From NCBI GenBank assembly GCA_003138485.1, contig PLGF01000154.1:16783-71592 (forward strand): 54,810 nt of DNA, read 5' to 3'. This document shows, in pieces, positions 53,513-54,810 of the stretch (position 1 is its first letter; every line of letters begins with the position of its first letter). A model generated the notes under the pieces. The model was given only the letters and a program-made list of their open reading frames with translations. It did no database searches and was not told the DNA's origin. Source of the stretch: Verrucomicrobiales bacterium (lineage in GTDB: Bacteria > Verrucomicrobiota > Verrucomicrobiia > Limisphaerales > Palsa-1400). The position numbers were made by a program, and so were the translations under genes.

Positions 53513-54445
53513 TTATGCGAGTGTAAGGGGCGCGGTGGGAGTGCTGCCGGCGCCGATGTTCAGGGTGCTGACCCAGCCGAGTTCGCCGAGACGCAATGGC
53601 TTGCCGCCAAAGACGTAACCGGCGCTCTTGAGGGCGGCGCCCGCGATGGTGATAGTCATGCTGCTTGAGCCTGTGATGATGAGGCTGGCGGCATTGGTGG
53701 AAAGGCGGTAGCCGCCCGCGGCGCCGGTTCCCTGGGCGTAAAGGGCGGTGGAGATTTGGGCCATGGTCGGACCGAGGGGTTTGCATTTGGCCATGACACG
53801 GTAGCTGGTGACGCGGAAGGCGCGCGTGCGGCCTTGGATGATTATCGGCTCCAATTTGAGTTCATGGGAGATGGTCCATTTGTCCTGCGCTTGAAAGCTG
53901 GTCCAGCCTGTGGCGGATCCCCATGCGGCGGTGAATTCCTGGCGGCCAAGGACGGCGGTGCCGGGAACGGCCGGGTTGGTGTAGCTGACGCCGGTGGAGA
54001 GTGTGTAGTAGGCATTGGCCGTGGTCGGATCGGCGCCGAAGGGTATGAGTCCCCAGATTTCCATCGGGCCGAGGACCGGGCCGTCAACGCCGAGTTCGAG
54101 GTCTGGCATCTTGCCGATCATGGCGCTGGCTATGGCGATTTCGTCCCCGTTGTTTGAGAGCCAGTTGCAGGGGACGGCGGTCGCGCCGGGATAGACTGTG
54201 CCGACGGCGGCGGAGAGGTAGGGAAACAGGGTTGTCAGGGCGGCGGTGTCGTAAAACAGGGGGCGTCCGGTTGCTTTGACGATGAGGTCTTTATAGATTT
54301 CATCCACGTCGCCGTAGAGGGAGGTGGAAATGACATCGGTGACCGAAGCGGTCTCGACGGTGGAGTCTTCGGCGAACTGGATGTTTTGGGAGTTGAAGGA
54401 GGCGTAGGCTGGGCCGCCTGTGAGTTGGGTTCTGGTGACGCTCAT
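53513..54445 (-). CDS. tail tube-like protein
   Basis: 310 residues, beta-rich: SVTRTQLTGGPAYASFNSQN, IYKDLIVKATGRPLFYDTAA, DLELGVDGPVLGPMEIWGLI, TISHELKLEPIIIQGRTRAF and an Ala/Thr/Gly-rich end. The pattern of a domain with long beta strands and a mid-length size at this place suggests a major tail tube or similar virion protein. No named family is claimed. Confidence 0.5.
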   Translation of the reverse strand: MSVTRTQLTGGPAYASFNSQNIQFAEDSTVETASVTDVISTSLYGDVDEIYKDLIVKATGRPLFYDTAALTTLFPYLSAAVGTVYPGATAVPCNWLSNNGDEIAIASAMIGKMPDLELGVDGPVLGPMEIWGLIPFGADPTTANAYYTLSTGVSYTNPAVPGTAVLGRQEFTAAWGSATGWTSFQAQDKWTISHELKLEPIIIQGRTRAFRVTSYRVMAKCKPLGPTMAQISTALYAQGTGAAGGYRLSTNAASLIITGSSSMTITIAGAALKSAGYVFGGKPLRLGELGWVSTLNIGAGSTPTAPLTLA

Positions 54446-54450
54446 AATTA

Positions 54451-54476
54451 GAGTTCAGAGTTCAGAGTTCAGATTA
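54451..54476 (+). repeat. gagttca triple repeat between phage-block genes
   Basis: gagttcagagttcagagttc is three 8-base units (gagttcag). Related gagtt-type units fill the gap at 53474-53512 (gcagagttaggagttaagag). Both gaps separate genes of the same operon, so the sequence may be a translation-spacing element or a dispersed repeat that has invaded both. Confidence 0.6.
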
Positions 54477-54785
54477 GGGTGAGACTGCGCTTTGGATCAT
54501 GCTGCCAACGGCGGCGGCGGCGTTCCAGGCGGCGGCACGGACGATTACGCCGCTGCCAACGGCGATTGGCGCGGAATAGACCTGGCAGCCGATAAGCTCG
54601 CCGCCTGGCAGGACTGTGCCGGGGTTTCCGGGTCCCGGAAAGCTGCCGTCGATGGCGAAATAGAGAGCGCTGCCGCCGCCGGGCTGGCGGTCGGTGAGCG
54701 TTAATGTGTCGCCGTTTGAAAAACTGATCGCTGGGGAGGCGCACTGTTGCAACGGCTGAAGGCTCAAGGTGGCGTTGAGGGTCAC
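54474..54785 (-). CDS. hypothetical phage-block protein
   Basis: 103 residues, unrecognised: LSLQPLQQCASPAISFSNGD, then TLTLTDRQPGGGSALYFAID, GSFPGPGNPGTVLPGGELIG, AAAWNAAAAVGSMIQSAVSP. Gly/Pro-rich, beta-type. It lies just upstream of the tube-like gene, and the block continues past the right edge of the window. Confidence 0.55.
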   Translation of the reverse strand: MTLNATLSLQPLQQCASPAISFSNGDTLTLTDRQPGGGSALYFAIDGSFPGPGNPGTVLPGGELIGCQVYSAPIAVGSGVIVRAAAWNAAAAVGSMIQSAVSP

Positions 54786-54810
54786 TTCAAGAGGGTGTTA
54801 GGGAATTCGA

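Overview
The window looks like a chromosomal segment of a GC-rich Gram-negative bacterium of the Verrucomicrobiota, most likely a Pedosphaera/Limisphaerales-type lineage. This is inferred from the gene repertoire: the PrsK/PrsR pair of the PEP-CTERM/exosortase world, a SUMF1-type protein, a 3-keto-disaccharide hydrolase, Asn/Thr-rich secreted proteins with 'TNYVLQ.TTNL' motifs, and a TolC-type outer membrane protein. No rRNA, tRNA or CRISPR array was recognised, and nothing in the window fixes the species.

Layout. Positions 1-7,250 hold a transposase-tail remnant, a small membrane protein, lysC, a helix-hairpin-helix protein, an alpha-E/ATP-grasp pair and a dead VapBC remnant. Positions 7,280-14,700 hold the TPP riboswitch with thiC, then a minus-strand block of a vWA-type membrane protein, hisC, bioF and bioA. 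Positions 14,700-18,850 carry a CCA-adding/poly(A) polymerase-like enzyme and an xseA-ymdB-like pair, interleaved with two copies of a fold-back interspersed repeat. Positions 19,230-20,320 are a graveyard of three truncated secreted-protein genes. Positions 20,490-25,440 carry a TolC family protein, an unusual glycoside hydrolase-glycosyltransferase fusion and thyA.

Positions 25,270-26,892 are the most informative piece of local evolution. The last 174 bp of thyA are present twice, 1.45 kb apart and about 92% identical. They bracket a small membrane ORF and a DUF6932/XRE toxin-antitoxin-like pair with its own operator. Next come a chimeric, decayed PKD/NHL secreted protein whose N-terminus is a fragment of a DUF433 antitoxin, an ECF sigma/putative anti-sigma/secreted-protein operon, lplA-like and nth genes, a ParD/PIN toxin-antitoxin pair, and a five-gene operon (prsK, prsR, two cyclophilins, NUDIX). 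After that are a frameshifted SUMF1 protein, a 3-keto-disaccharide hydrolase, a PhoB-type regulator, an RfaE2-PH-like fusion, a group-2 sigma factor and a TetR regulator with matching operator-like sites in front of both tetR and the sigma gene.

Positions 43,825-54,785 are a continuous minus-strand block of phage-tail-like and unknown genes: tape-measure-like, hub-like, fibre-like with a Sec signal peptide, and tube-like. It has an embedded XRE regulator but no integrase, terminase, portal or capsid gene in view. It continues off the right edge, so it may be a prophage end or a tail-like particle locus. A 38-bp perfect palindrome between two direct repeats sits inside it.
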